DNA of 64,000 nucleotides from Dryocosmus kuriphilus. Taxonomy: Eukaryota > Arthropoda > Insecta > Hymenoptera > Cynipidae. The stretch's first letter is position 1, and each line of letters starts with the position of its first letter. Positions 12,128 through 21,846 of the stretch are shown one piece after another. The stretch spans positions 11,538,339 through 11,602,338 of the forward strand of contig CM076192.1 of NCBI GenBank assembly GCA_038277395.1. Direction: 5' to 3'. The notes beneath the pieces were generated by a model. The model was not told where the DNA came from, did no database searches, and saw only the letters and a program-made list of their open reading frames with translations. The translations under genes and the position numbers were made by a program.

Positions 12128-15100
12128 CTACTTAATCTTCGATTGATTATAACTTCCGTTATCCGTAAAAAACATTTTTGGTAAACCCAATCGCGCAAAA
12201 CACTCTCGAAGCTTCTCCACTGTATTTTTCGAGTCTACCTTAGACATCTCAAATACTTCAGGCCATTTTGAATAGGCATCGATGACAACTAAATACATCT
12301 TTTTCTGAAAAGGCCCTAAAAAATCTAAATGGATTCTCTCGAAAACCTGTTCTGCTTCCTTAAAGTTAACTAACGTTGCTTTCTCAGGTTGCTTGGCGTG
12401 GGTCATACACGCTTCACACCTTTAACAAACTTTTCGATATCTTTATCTAGACCAGGCCACCAAAAATACTGTCGAGCCAATGCCTTCATTTTACTCATGC
12501 CCTAAATGTGCTCCGTACAACTTTTCAAGCAATGTTACTCTGAATTTTTTTGGAATCAAAACTCTATATCCCCACATTAAGACTTCTTCTTTAATACTTA
12601 TTTCATTCTCCCGAGCCTTGTATGGCTTTAAGTTATCCTCCACCGAACTTGACCATCCTTCCCTTGCATACAAAAAAACCTTACTTAATTCACTATCTTT
12701 ACATACTTCAGCACGGATTTGATCAGCATCTACGGGAGTATGTTCTTCCACAAAATGGTAAAAGTAATCTTCACTTTGATCAATTTTTACTTTATCCTTT
12801 AAAGGTAACCTTGACAATCCATCGGCTCAACCATTACATTTTCCTTGTATATGCTCAAAATTATACCTGAACCCACTTAAAAACAAAGCCCAACGCTGCA
12901 ACCGTCCCGCTGCCATTTGAGGAATTCCTTTATTCTCTCCAAATAAAGCTAAAAGTGGTTTGTGGCTCGAACACAGAGTAAAGTCCCATCAAATACTGAT
13001 AAAATAATAAATCAGTCAGTAAATAGCTAAAGTCTCCCTATGAATTACTGAATGGTTTTTTTCAGCATCTTGTAAAACTCTATATGCAAAACAAATAGAT
13101 CTCTGGGAACCATTCGGTAAAACATGTAATAAAACTGCTCCCACCCCCACGTTAGATGCATCACATTCCAACTTTAAGGGTAACTTTGGATTAAAATGAA
13201 TTAAATTCCTTTCAGACGCAATTTCCTTTTTTACCTCTTCAAAATACTTGTCCTATACTTTTGACCATTGAAATTTTTTAGGATCCTGTATTTGATAAAA
13301 TGTACTTAAAAGCTCAGATAACCTCGGAATAAACCTGCCATAATAGGTTACTGATCCAATAAACGACTTAAACTCTTCCGCATTAGAAGGTGCTGGCATA
13401 TCTAAAATCGCTCGCACTTTTTCAGGATCTTTGTACAGACCTTTTTCATTAATTATGTGACCTAAATACTTAATGTCTTTCTGAAAAAAGCACATTTCTT
13501 TAAATTTAACTTAAGCCCAGCAGCTTCCAATCTACGAAAAACTTCGTTTACATTTATTAAGTGTTCTTTTAAGGTGCTTCCTGTGACTACAATGTCATCT
13601 AAAAAGCAAATTACACCTTTTGCACCAAGAAAAATTCTTTCCATAATTTTCTGAAAAATTGAACAAGCTCGTTTCGTACCAAAAGGTAGTCTTTTAGCTA
13701 ATTAAATACCCTTACGCGTACTCCAAGCTAACAATTTACTCGTTTCTTCATTAACTTCTAATTGATAATAAGCCATAGATAGATCTAGCTTAGTAAATCG
13801 CTTTTCTCCTGCTAAAGCAGTAAAAAGCTCTTCAATTCGCGGAAGGGGGTGCTTAACATCTTCAATTACCTTATTTAAGGATGTCTTATAATCCGCACAA
13901 ATTCTAATTTTTCCATCCGGTTTAATTACGGGAACTAAAGAAGTACCCCGTTCACAATTATCCGTTAACTCAATGACTCCCTTTTCCTCATAATCTTCAA
14001 GTGCTTCTTCGACTTGTTTTTTAAAAGTAAAAGCTATCGGTCTGCTTTTTAAAAAAAATTGGTTTTGCCCCCTCTTTAACTTTCAGTGAAACCTTCTCAT
14101 ACTTGTAGCAGCCTAGCTCACCATCAAATAAAGACTTATATTTATCTAGTACACCTTGTAATTCAGAATCTGTCATATCTACTAAGTTAACATCTACAAT
14201 CTGAAATCCTATCTTATTTAACAAATCACGACCAATTAAAGGTCGGCATCCATCTTTTACAACAAGCAATTGACCTTCAGTCTCAAATCTACCGCGTCGC
14301 AACTTTACTTCAATATATCCTTCCGGAACTAAGAGCACCTTGCCAGCATATTGCCTTAACCTCACTTTAGTTACATGCAATTGCAATTCTCGGAAGTTAC
14401 TTTCGTATAAAGACTTAGGAATTACTGACCTTCCTGCTCCACAGTCTAATTCGCAACTAATCTGTTCTCCTTGAACCTAGATATCGACTAAAATTGGCCT
14501 TTCCGACTCATTCAAACTGATTTGACACAAATCTATAAACTTATCATAGCTTTCTACTTTATCTACTTCTAAATCATTACTTTTCGATACAACATTTTCT
14601 TTACATATCTTGGCCAAATGCCCTACTTTTTTTAAAAACTTTGCATTTATATGCTTTATATTTGCATTTAGCAAAATTATGCGCCGTTCCTCCACAATGA
14701 ATACAGGTTGGTTCTTCTGAACGACGTTCCTTACCCCGTCCATGCTATTCTTCTTTTCTTCCACCATCTTTCCTTGCTCTCGATGTGGCAGAAGAAAACT
14801 TTTTTCCTTTATGCTGGAAGTCCAACTTAATATTCACTGCTTCTGACCTTGTAGACGATCTCTGGACCGCTGCTTCCTTTTTCAAGGCTACTTCAGAAAT
14901 TGCTGCAAGATCCGCTGTGTGTTCTTCCTCACACACTCTATCTAAAATGGGATCCTTTTTTAAGCCCATGACGAATTTGTCCTTAATTTTATCTTCTCCC
15001 TGCACTCCAAAGCTGTAAGTGCTTGCTCGACTTTTAATTCTCGCATACCACTGATTAACGGTTTCTTCTTCAATTTGCTTTAATTCATAGAAATTTATTC

Positions 15101-15330
15101 TTTCTTTATAGACCGATACTCGTGGTGCAAATTGCTTTTTTGACACTTTACATAGTTCTGGAAACGTTTTAGTGGACGGTAAATTTGGATCGCAAAGTTC
15201 TTTAAGAGTTTTGTACACCTCCTGACCGATCAAAGTAATCAAAACTGCCACTTTTCTCGTATCCGGTACACAATTAAAAGTTAGTTGAAGATTTTCCGGC
15301 GTGGCCGCGTGCCAAGGTGCGACGCAAAGG
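12128..15330 (-). pseudogene. Ty3/Gypsy retrotransposon gag-pol, truncated and frameshifted
   Basis: Reading leftward on the minus strand the order is gag, protease, reverse transcriptase, RNase H, integrase, which is the Ty3/Gypsy order. Gag (about 15330-14480) includes TLIGQEVYKTLKELCDPN and a degenerate zinc knuckle (GHLAKICKE). Protease is near 14390-14180 (PLIGRDLLNKIGF closes it). RT spans about 14170-13250, with FLDDIVV at about 13589-13608 as the catalytic Asp pair, then KYLGHIINEKG. The integrase region (12817-12128) shows HLDFLGPF and FFTDNGS, two of its three acidic residues. The frame ends before the last Glu, so the 3' end is missing. Several frameshifts and stops break gag and pol. 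The N-terminal ~50 residues of gag are missing on this strand, and a matching N-terminal gag piece lies on the plus strand at 15371. Confidence 0.85.
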
Positions 15331-15370
15331 CAAAGGGCAAAGTTGAAATTTGTGAAAGTTCAGTGGAAAC

Positions 15371-15508
15371 ATGGCGGAAAATGAGCAAAATATTACGGTA
15401 AATTGTGCGGCTGCGATTGGCTCTTTGTCAGAATTTCGGATCGGCGAAGATTGGAGCTTATATCAAGAAAGATTGGAGCAATATTTTGTTGCCAAAAGTG
15501 TACCGATA
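15371..15508 (+). pseudogene. Gag N-terminal fragment, plus strand, head-to-head with Gypsy copy
   Basis: The frame begins MAENEQNITVNC and contains LSEFRIGEDWSLYQERLEQ, the start of the same kind of Gypsy gag that is cut off at about 15330 on the minus strand. The frame is entered from a leader containing GCCAAGGTGCGACGC. It is cut after about 45 codons by the terminal-inverted-repeat element that starts at 15509; the apparent last 15 or so residues belong to that element. Gag does not resume to the right of the insertion at 16953. The simplest reading is two oppositely oriented copies, or one copy broken by an inversion with a breakpoint near 15300. Confidence 0.7.
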
Positions 15509-16953
15509 GTCATGAAAGGGACCTCAAAAATTTTTCCCGTAGAAAAGATGAAATAACTGGGCGGGTATAAAAATTTATGCTTGGAAATGGAAACTGGTCA
15601 TTGAAAATGACCCTGCGAACTTTTGAGGTACAAGTGACAATGCATCACTTTGAAAATCTTAGTAGGAACTCTTATTAAAAAGCACAAAAATTGTACAAAA
15701 GAAGTTTTGATTCAAAACCATAAATCCAGTGTCAGGTATGTAGTGTGTAAAGAAGTTGAATTTCAAAATTACATGATTTTAAGAACAGTACAATTTGAGT
15801 GTATGGTAATATATTGCACAGTTTGTATATAGAAAAGATCTTTTAACAAATTGGAAATTTATTGCTTATTCCAAAAGTTACAATGACAAGATAGAAGACA
15901 TTGTTCTTTATTATATTATGGTTATTCAAAAGTCAAAGAGAATTTTTGTGAATTTTTCGGAAAGTTATTCATTGAAAACGAGCATGGGACCTTTTGAGAA
16001 ACAAGCGACAATGCATCGCTTTCAAAATATCAGTATCGCCGATTATAAAAAGCAGAAAAAGATAGCTGTTCAAATGAGTTGTACTCTAATTTTCTTATAA
16101 TGAAAAAAGCGGAAACATATGCAGTGTACGTTTAGCTTCGCAACAAATACATAAGATATAGATGTTTGTTTGTGTTCGACTGCGTAGAGATCTATGAAAT
16201 TAGTATATATTGTTAACGCTGAACTATAGGTGTTATTCCAAACCACAGAGACCCCCTCGACTCAATCTCTGAGGTTGTTTGTACCTAAAATGTATTTGAA
16301 CAGCAAAACAGGTGGTGACATTTAACGATAAACGTTGACCAACTTGTAAAGCTAGCAATGAACAGATTTCAAAAGCTCATTAGTAGACACTCCCCACAAA
16401 AAAGGAAGAAAAAAATCTGTACAGTAAGAACGCTGCTGGTGTCTTATTGTTTAAAGGTCCAAGTTTCTAGCAGGCGTCTGGAATGCAGAGGACAAGTTTC
16501 CAAAATCATGAGGGGATGTACCATAGAGAAGGGTGTGGGTGGAGGGGTAAGTATATGTTTCTTTTAATTACTGAACATGCAGTCCTTCTGGTTCAGTTTT
16601 CGTTTGAGCTTATACCGAGTTAGTTTAACTTTGTTCAACTAGAAAAGAAATAATGGTGTGTGTTGAAGAGCTCGTCTATAACCTAATAACTATTTCTTAT
16701 CGTCTGACGGACGCAGAGAGTATATTTGATCTGCAAAATATATTAACAATTTGTTATCCGGATGAAATTTTTCGGATATCGCGAATTTTAGTGTCAAACA
16801 ATGCGCTCCGTTTAGCGTACGGGATGTTTGTGGAGCGCAGTGGTCAGTTAGCGAGTGAAATTCATCGAAGTTTAAGTGAGAGTATTATTTTTGTACCCGC
16901 CCAGTCATTTCATCTTTTCTACGGAAAAAATTTTTGAGGTCCCTTTCATGACT
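15509..16953. mobile_element. Unclassified element with about 60-bp terminal inverted repeats
   Basis: The left end reads CATGAAAGGGACCTCAAAAA and the right end is its reverse complement. Similarity runs for about 62 bp (15509-15573 and 16889-16953) with a few mismatches. The flanks show at most a 2-bp duplication (AT). Inside is a pair of about 70-bp direct repeats (about 15598-15667 and 15969-16038) containing ACAATGCATCRCTTT, and an open frame at 16653-16937 that runs into the right terminal repeat. No transposase was recognised, so it is probably non-autonomous. It interrupts the plus-strand gag fragment. Confidence 0.65.
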
Positions 16954-17107
16954 ATGCTGTACTGTATAAATTTCTGAAAATTTCTCAAAAAATTATTCTA
17001 TGTTTGAACAACCATAACAGACTAAAGAATAGTGCCTTATATCTCGACATTGTATACAAATTCTCGAATGTGTAATAAATTTCCGATTTGTTAAAAGTTC
17101 CTTTCTC
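15834..17107. repeat. Inverted pair: 15834-15965 with 16960-17107
   Basis: The sequence around CTTTTAACAAATTGGAAATT at about 15840 recurs as a diverged reverse complement just beyond the right terminal repeat of the 15509-16953 element. One arm is inside that element and the other immediately outside it. A partial second copy of the same element, inserted in the opposite direction, would explain this. Confidence 0.55.
16653..16937 (+). CDS. Short ORF of unknown function inside TIR element
   Basis: The frame encodes 94 residues beginning MVCVEELVYNLITISYRL. It has mixed composition (Ile/Leu/Arg/Ser), no low complexity, no signal peptide and no membrane segment. The middle part (FDLQNILTICYPDEIF, ALRLAYGMFVERSG) would form amphipathic helices. 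The last ~15 residues are encoded by the terminal inverted repeat, so the natural protein may end differently. A TCAGTTTTCG string lies 60 bp upstream, but no clear TATA box. I do not recognise the family. It could be a chance frame; the context is a mobile element about 1 kb left of another unrecognised gene (17935). Confidence 0.3.
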   Translation: MVCVEELVYNLITISYRLTDAESIFDLQNILTICYPDEIFRISRILVSNNALRLAYGMFVERSGQLASEIHRSLSESIIFVPAQSFHLFYGKNF

Positions 17108-17279
17108 TAAACACCTGCGTAATATATAACTTTACATACCCATTGTGGGGGCACTTCCTAAAATCGTGTGCTTTTGTAATATAACTTTTTACTGCATGAT
17201 CCACATCTGATTAGGTATGATCTTGAAAGACGTTTTCTTTTGTATAATCTTGGAACATACAGATTTTTGCGTAATTTAT

Positions 17280-17730
17280 TGAAAACAGATGTTCTTTTGT
17301 TATAAAATTTCTAGGAAATACGGGTTATTATATAACTTATAGAAGACACGTATTCTTTTGTCTGCTTTTGATAGAAATACGAATTTCTTTACGTGATTTA
17401 TAGGTAACACATGTTTTTCTATGTACTTTCCAAAAATACGAATTCTTTTGTTCGATTCATAGGCCTCACATGTTCTTTTGGCTAATTTCCATGACATGTG
17501 GATTTTATAGCGTGATTTATAGGTTCTCTTATGGATTTTCCAAAAACACGAATTCTTTTGTCCTATTAATAGATCACACGTGTTTTTTGTCTACTTTCTC
17601 CTCCCCCCGACATATGGATTCTCCAGCGCGATTTATGGACCACATGTGCTCTTTTGTATACCTTCCATGACATGTGGAATTTCTTATATAATTTATAGGA
17701 AACGCATTTTCTTTTATGTTATTTCCTGGA
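17280..17730. repeat. Degenerate ~60-bp tandem repeats upstream of unknown gene
   Basis: The phrase 'CACATGTTCTTTTG ... TTTCCA ... ATTTATAGG' recurs in degenerate form near 17285, 17345, 17405, 17465, 17575, 17637 and 17699, so the spacing is about 60 bp or a multiple of it. Half-offset ACGAATTCTTTTGT copies lie near 17437 and 17549. The array ends about 140 bp before the TATA box of the gene at 17935. Each unit carries an E-box-like CACATG or CACGTG core, so a regulatory role is possible but unproven. Confidence 0.6.
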
Positions 17731-17868
17731 AAAAATATGATTATATTCTTTTTTCTTTGTCCTTTAAAAACCGTGTTATGCACATATGGGTCATATGTGT
17801 TCTTCCCACGCTCAACGTCTATAGATTTCCTCCACCAAACCACTTCCTCACCCTTCATACATTTTGCG

Positions 17869-17914
17869 TATATAAACCGACGCATGAAATCTTTTAAATC
17901 AGTTGACATCAGTT
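17869..17914 (+). promoter_or_regulatory. TATA box plus two TCAGTT initiators
   Basis: TATATAAA occupies 17869-17876. TCAGTT, the arthropod initiator consensus, occurs at 17899-17904 and 17909-17914. The first initiator A lies 30-32 bp below the TATA box, the expected distance. It is the cleanest promoter in the window, and it sits 31-34 bp above the ATG at 17935. TATA-plus-CAGT starts are also usual for early genes of some insect DNA viruses. Confidence 0.6.
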
Positions 17915-17934
17915 TTATATCTGAACGGTTCACT

Positions 17935-18906
17935 ATGTCTCAAACGGACAGCGTTTCAAACGAGGGAGAGTATTCTCAGACCTCTGAGTTTTCAAGGCCC
18001 ATACCGACGCAAAATACCAAAGCAGTGTCTGACCACCAGAGTAAACGCGCTGTTCCTGAAACAATTAAAATTAAAAGGGTTATACCTATAACCACACCAC
18101 TTAAACAAGTTTTAACTAAAGCTGCTCTTAAACGTTTCGTCATGTTGTCTACAAACTTTTCGAAGAGAACATCACAACAAATGATTATGCCAACTATTTA
18201 CGGCATTAATCAGTCTTTTTCCAAATCAATTTCAATCGGGCTCGAAATACAAGCACATGAAAAATTTCAACCAGTTATCAAGCTTATGAACGGTGCCGGC
18301 AGCGAAATCTCCTTTGACTTGGACGCGTGGACACAACTCCAACAGCACTTGGACATAATAGAGTCCTATTACTCTTTTGGAAATTCACCGCTCTACCTCC
18401 AGACAATTCGACTGGGTAAACACAGGCTGCTTTTTACCACTTCTCACGGTAACAAGGCAATTATTTTGAAAGATGGCAAGGAAGACGACGAAGAGACCAA
18501 CAATAGTACACAGCAGGACGCAGTCGACGCTAAAAGGACAAAAGTATATACTTCTGAAATCATTCTTCAAAAACCATCTTTCGACGGGCTCAAGAATGTA
18601 ATTTTGTGTGCCGATTAACGCTTCAAAAGTATTCAGCGATTGCTGAAATATGTAGAAACATGTAAAGATTTTTTAATTGAAGTGAGTGTTAAATATCTAA
18701 TCTATGAAAACATTAACGCGCCGAATGAAGAATTAATTCGTCAAATAATTGAATTTAAATTTTCGTACATTAAAAGTCAGGTGCAAGCTAAACTCGAGAA
18801 ACCCTTTGTCGATTTGTATTTTGAAATAATTTTCTTAGAATTGACCTCTATCTTAATTTCATTCATCGTTGGTGAGGTTCAACTTGCTTTTTCAACACGT
18901 ACTTGA
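17935..18906 (+). pseudogene. Unrecognised gene, one in-frame stop (227 + 95 codons)
   Basis: The frame starts MSQTDSVSNEGEYSQTSEFS and is open for 227 codons to a TAA at 18616-18618. It then continues in the same frame for 95 more codons to 18906. The composition is protein-like throughout. There is a Ser/Thr-rich acidic N-terminus, then a basic stretch (about residues 37-70, with TIKIKRV and AALKRFVML). A beta-strand-like core follows (about residues 98-170, with SISIGLEIQAHEKF, FDLDAWTQLQQHLD and LGKHRLLFTTSHG), then an acidic linker (KEDDEETNNS). After the stop comes a helical Leu/Ile-rich tail. The core faintly recalls the single-strand-DNA-binding PC4 fold, but this is only an impression. 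This Met was chosen because 17884, the other in-frame ATG nearby, lies above the predicted start site. The in-frame TAA means a recent nonsense mutation, readthrough, or a 227-residue product. AATAAA follows 40 bp after the final stop. Confidence 0.5.
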
Positions 18907-18946
18907 AAAAATGTATTTTCTTCCCTCACAATGTTTTTGGAATATG

Positions 18947-18958
18947 AATAAATAAATA
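18947..18958 (+). terminator. Poly(A) signal of the unknown gene
   Basis: Overlapping AATAAATAAATAAA lies 40 bp after the final stop at 18906 and is the first such signal downstream. It supports a polymerase II transcript ending near 18970. Confidence 0.45.
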
Positions 18959-19139
18959 AAAACAAATATGGTATTATAATCTTTTCACCTGTCACTTAGT
19001 ATAGTTTGAATAATTTAGTTAGTTAAATAAATAACATACATACCTTTAAGTACCTGTAACTCTCTCTAGTAAGTACAATTAACATAATTAATTATATTCT
19101 TTTTCAAAGCACGTAAGTTAGACATTACCTTTTCCAGCT

Positions 19140-19485
19140 ACAAATCTCAGCACGCTACACCCCTCCGCCCCTTCCAACCAAAATTCGTAATATCATCCAC
19201 CCCTTCCAATTAGGATATGCTTATTACCTAATCAGAAAAGGCCACACCCTTTTCAATTAGGCCACACCCCCCCTCGACCAATCAGAAGAGACCACACCCA
19301 CCCCTTTCCAATTAGATCACACCCCCTCTCCACTAATCAGAATAGGAGACGCCTTATCATTACCCCCACTCCTATTCCCAACCCACCCCTACTTCGACCA
19401 ATCAGATATAGGCCACGCCCCCTCATTACCCCACTCCTCGACATAGGCTCCGCCTCTCGACCAATCGCAGGCCGCGCCATACCCT
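19140..19485. repeat. CCAATCAGA / CACACCCCC minisatellite
   Basis: Degenerate units of about 35-50 bp combine ACCAATCAGAA or CCAATTAGG with GGCCACACCCCC. About seven copies can be followed from 19140 to 19480. CCAAT and CACCC are also recognition cores of NF-Y and KLF/Sp factors, so the array resembles clustered promoter boxes, but no gene start lies close by. An isolated GAGCCAATCAGAA occurs again near 20057. Confidence 0.65.
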
Positions 19486-20120
19486 GCTCGTAAGTGCGCA
19501 ATGAACAATTTCAAATTAAAATAGCTATCAGTTTCAATCTGAGTTATTTTTTGTTCACATTTTTCAAAAATTCCACAGTTTTTACTCCTTTTTCTTATAG
19601 GTCACATTTATTTGTTAACTTTTTCTACGTGGTTATATAATAATAATATGCAGTGTATTTGTTTTTAAAATTGAGATGTAAAGAAATATAAAAGTTTGAT
19701 TCAAGTAATACATGTTTTTACCAACATTTCTAACTGTAATTAAAAACTTAAAAAATTAAATTCCCTTCTTCAAAATTTTGAGAAAGGTACCTAATACTTG
19801 ATCGTTAAATTTATGCATACAATCTGGAAATATTATACATTTTTAAATTTAATTCAAATTTATTTGAAAGGTTTTAAAAAAATGATTCTTTCAATGAACA
19901 CATATGAGCTATAGATGACAGACAATGTGAAACATACACAGCTGCCCGCACTTTTCTTCACCCAGGTATCTTACAATTAATTGATCTTAGTCGATAGCCG
20001 AATGTACGGAAATGGGCGTCACCAATGGACCCCACTCTTCATTTCAACGTCATTTCATGAGCCAATCAGAATACACCAAATGTACACTGAACTTTCAAAT
20101 ATTAAATTTTAATCAACATA
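19486..20120. other. AT-rich stretch, no gene recognised
   Basis: Nothing coding-like is visible. The only notable item is the isolated CCAATCAGAA box near 20060. Confidence 0.45.
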
Positions 20121-20129
20121 AAGCACTTA

Positions 20130-20420
20130 CATTTTTAATTAAAACAATAAATTTGTATACAAAAAAGAAACGAATTTTCAACTAAAAAAGATAAATTTTT
20201 AAGAAAACATCAAATTGTTCGAAGAAAGAAATTTCTTTTATACAAAAAGGATGAATTTTTGATAAAATACGTGCACTTTCTACCATACAGTTAGATTTTG
20301 AACCAAAGAAATAAATTTTTAAACAAATAATAGAATTTACGACAAAAAAATGAATTTCGTACCAAGAATAATTTTCTATCAATCAACACGAATTTTCAAC
20401 AAAATACATGTGTTACTGCA
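20130..20420. repeat. Degenerate GAATTTTCAACAAAA repeats
   Basis: Runs of about 30 bp, roughly 'ACAAAAAAATGAATTTTTAAC', repeat with heavy divergence. This is the reverse orientation of the TTGAAAATTC repeats found at 20690-21040, 25530-26600, 27727-27830 and 38815-39210. Confidence 0.55.
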
Positions 20421-20689
20421 AATATTCCTAAGCATTAATATATGCAGACCTGGGACTCACTTTACAGACTAAAAATAGTGTAAACAGTGTCACAAATTTT
20501 AATATATAGTGCCAAAATAGTTTCATAATATTCTTCAAGTATTAGAAATGAAATTCAGTGTTTGTTTAAAGTATTATTATTTACAATTACTCTCTCAAAA
20601 TGCCTATTTATGTATTGCAGGTTTCAGTCTTTCTCCTTTTCCTCAGTTTTCCACTTAAATGTGAACTGAATTGTAATAAAATCCAGTAA

Positions 20690-21050
20690 CAAATTCCAAT
20701 TGCTTTCGTTTGAAAATTCATTACTTTGGATTGGAAAGCCTTCTATTAAATGTTTGGTTAAGAATTCACTGTGACATATAAAAAATTTTTATATTCGAGT
20801 TCAAAATTAAATTCTTTTGTTGAAAAGTAAACAATTTAGTTAAAAAGGTCTATACGTCTTGATTAAAAATTCAACTGTTTTGTTCAAAATTCGTCTTTTA
20901 AAAAAATGTAGACTAACATTGCATCCATTATTAAAACTGCTTAGTGAAACATTTATGTCATTTGTTGAAAATTAATTTTGTTAGGTAGAAAGTTAATCTT
21001 GTTGGTAGGAAATTAAAGTATTTGGTTGAAAATGTATGTATTTCTTTGCT
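20690..21050. repeat. Degenerate TTGAAAATTC repeats (left block)
   Basis: Units such as 'TTTGTTGAAAATTAATTTTGTTAGG' recur every 25-35 bp. The block precedes the LTR element at 21133 by about 80 bp. Confidence 0.55.
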
Positions 21051-21132
21051 CGGTGCGAGTTGGACTGTGCCCGAGTTGCCACGTTTCTCGGCAACGAAAT
21101 TATTTCAGTAAAATCATTTACAATGTCTACTT

Positions 21133-21428
21133 TGAAGTAAACTTCTAAGAAGAGGAATCAGTCCCCGCATACAAAGGCAGGGTTGTGCTAGGGGGGCTAC
21201 CTGGCAGCCTTTTCTATGGGATTACCTGGAAGAGAGGGTTGAGAGGTTGCTATCACATAGGCTCCAAATAGAGCTAACGACTAACAATCAAGGATAGGCT
21301 TTTGTTGTCTTCCGATCGGGTGGGAAAAGGCAGTTCACCCCGAACCACTGACCCTACAAGTTGATCCGCAGATCATCGATACTAGACGTGCATTTTCATA
21401 CTCCAATTAATCTCGTGTAAAACGACGG

Positions 21429-21487
<59 letters not shown>

Positions 21488-21526
21488 CTTTTAAAACACA
21501 AACGGACTTTGATTTATACTCCTACA
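21133..21526. repeat. Left LTR (394 bp)
   Basis: It begins TGAAGTAAACTTCT and ends ACTCCTACA. It carries a long (TA)n tract near 21430-21482 that is also present at the same place in the right LTR, so the microsatellite was part of the LTR before insertion. Confidence 0.8.
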
Positions 21527-21627
21527 GATCAGAAGTGGGATTGCAATCGCGCATGCCGTGAAAGTGGAAGTTTTACTACCCGAAAACTTGGAGTGAAGAC
21601 ACAGACGTGTAGTGACAAAAGTTTACA

Positions 21628-21846
21628 GTGATAAGTGCAGTGAGGCCGTGCTGTAACAGTGAGGTGACTGGTATTATGGCACCACACAATTCTTCTCACC
21701 GAAGCAGAGCAGAACGACGATCACGCACTCAAGGTAGTCGTCACCGCGAATACAGAGAGGAAAAGGGACAAGCTGTCAGTTTGCGTGGACGCAATATCAT
21801 GCAACGAAGGGAGGATGAACCACGCAATCAACTGTCGAAGAGATGA
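21628..21846 (+). CDS. Small Arg/Ser-rich ORF near 5' end of LTR element
   Basis: This 72-codon frame contains HRSRAERRSRTQGSRHREY and lies about 100 bp after the left LTR, where gag would be expected. The basic composition could suit nucleic-acid binding, but there is no zinc knuckle or other gag feature. It may be a gag remnant or a chance frame. The shorter Met at 21676 is equally possible. Confidence 0.25.
   Translation: MISAVRPCCNSEVTGIMAPHNSSHRSRAERRSRTQGSRHREYREEKGQAVSLRGRNIMQRREDEPRNQLSKR

Noticed and set aside
17574..17933. 119-codon minus-strand frame opposite the promoter repeats
   Set aside because: It runs through degenerate tandem repeats and the TATA region; there is no domain and the opposing gene explains the open sequence better.
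19140..19485. Regular repeats considered as a CRISPR array
   Set aside because: The units are degenerate, of uneven length and without unique spacers, and the genome is eukaryotic.
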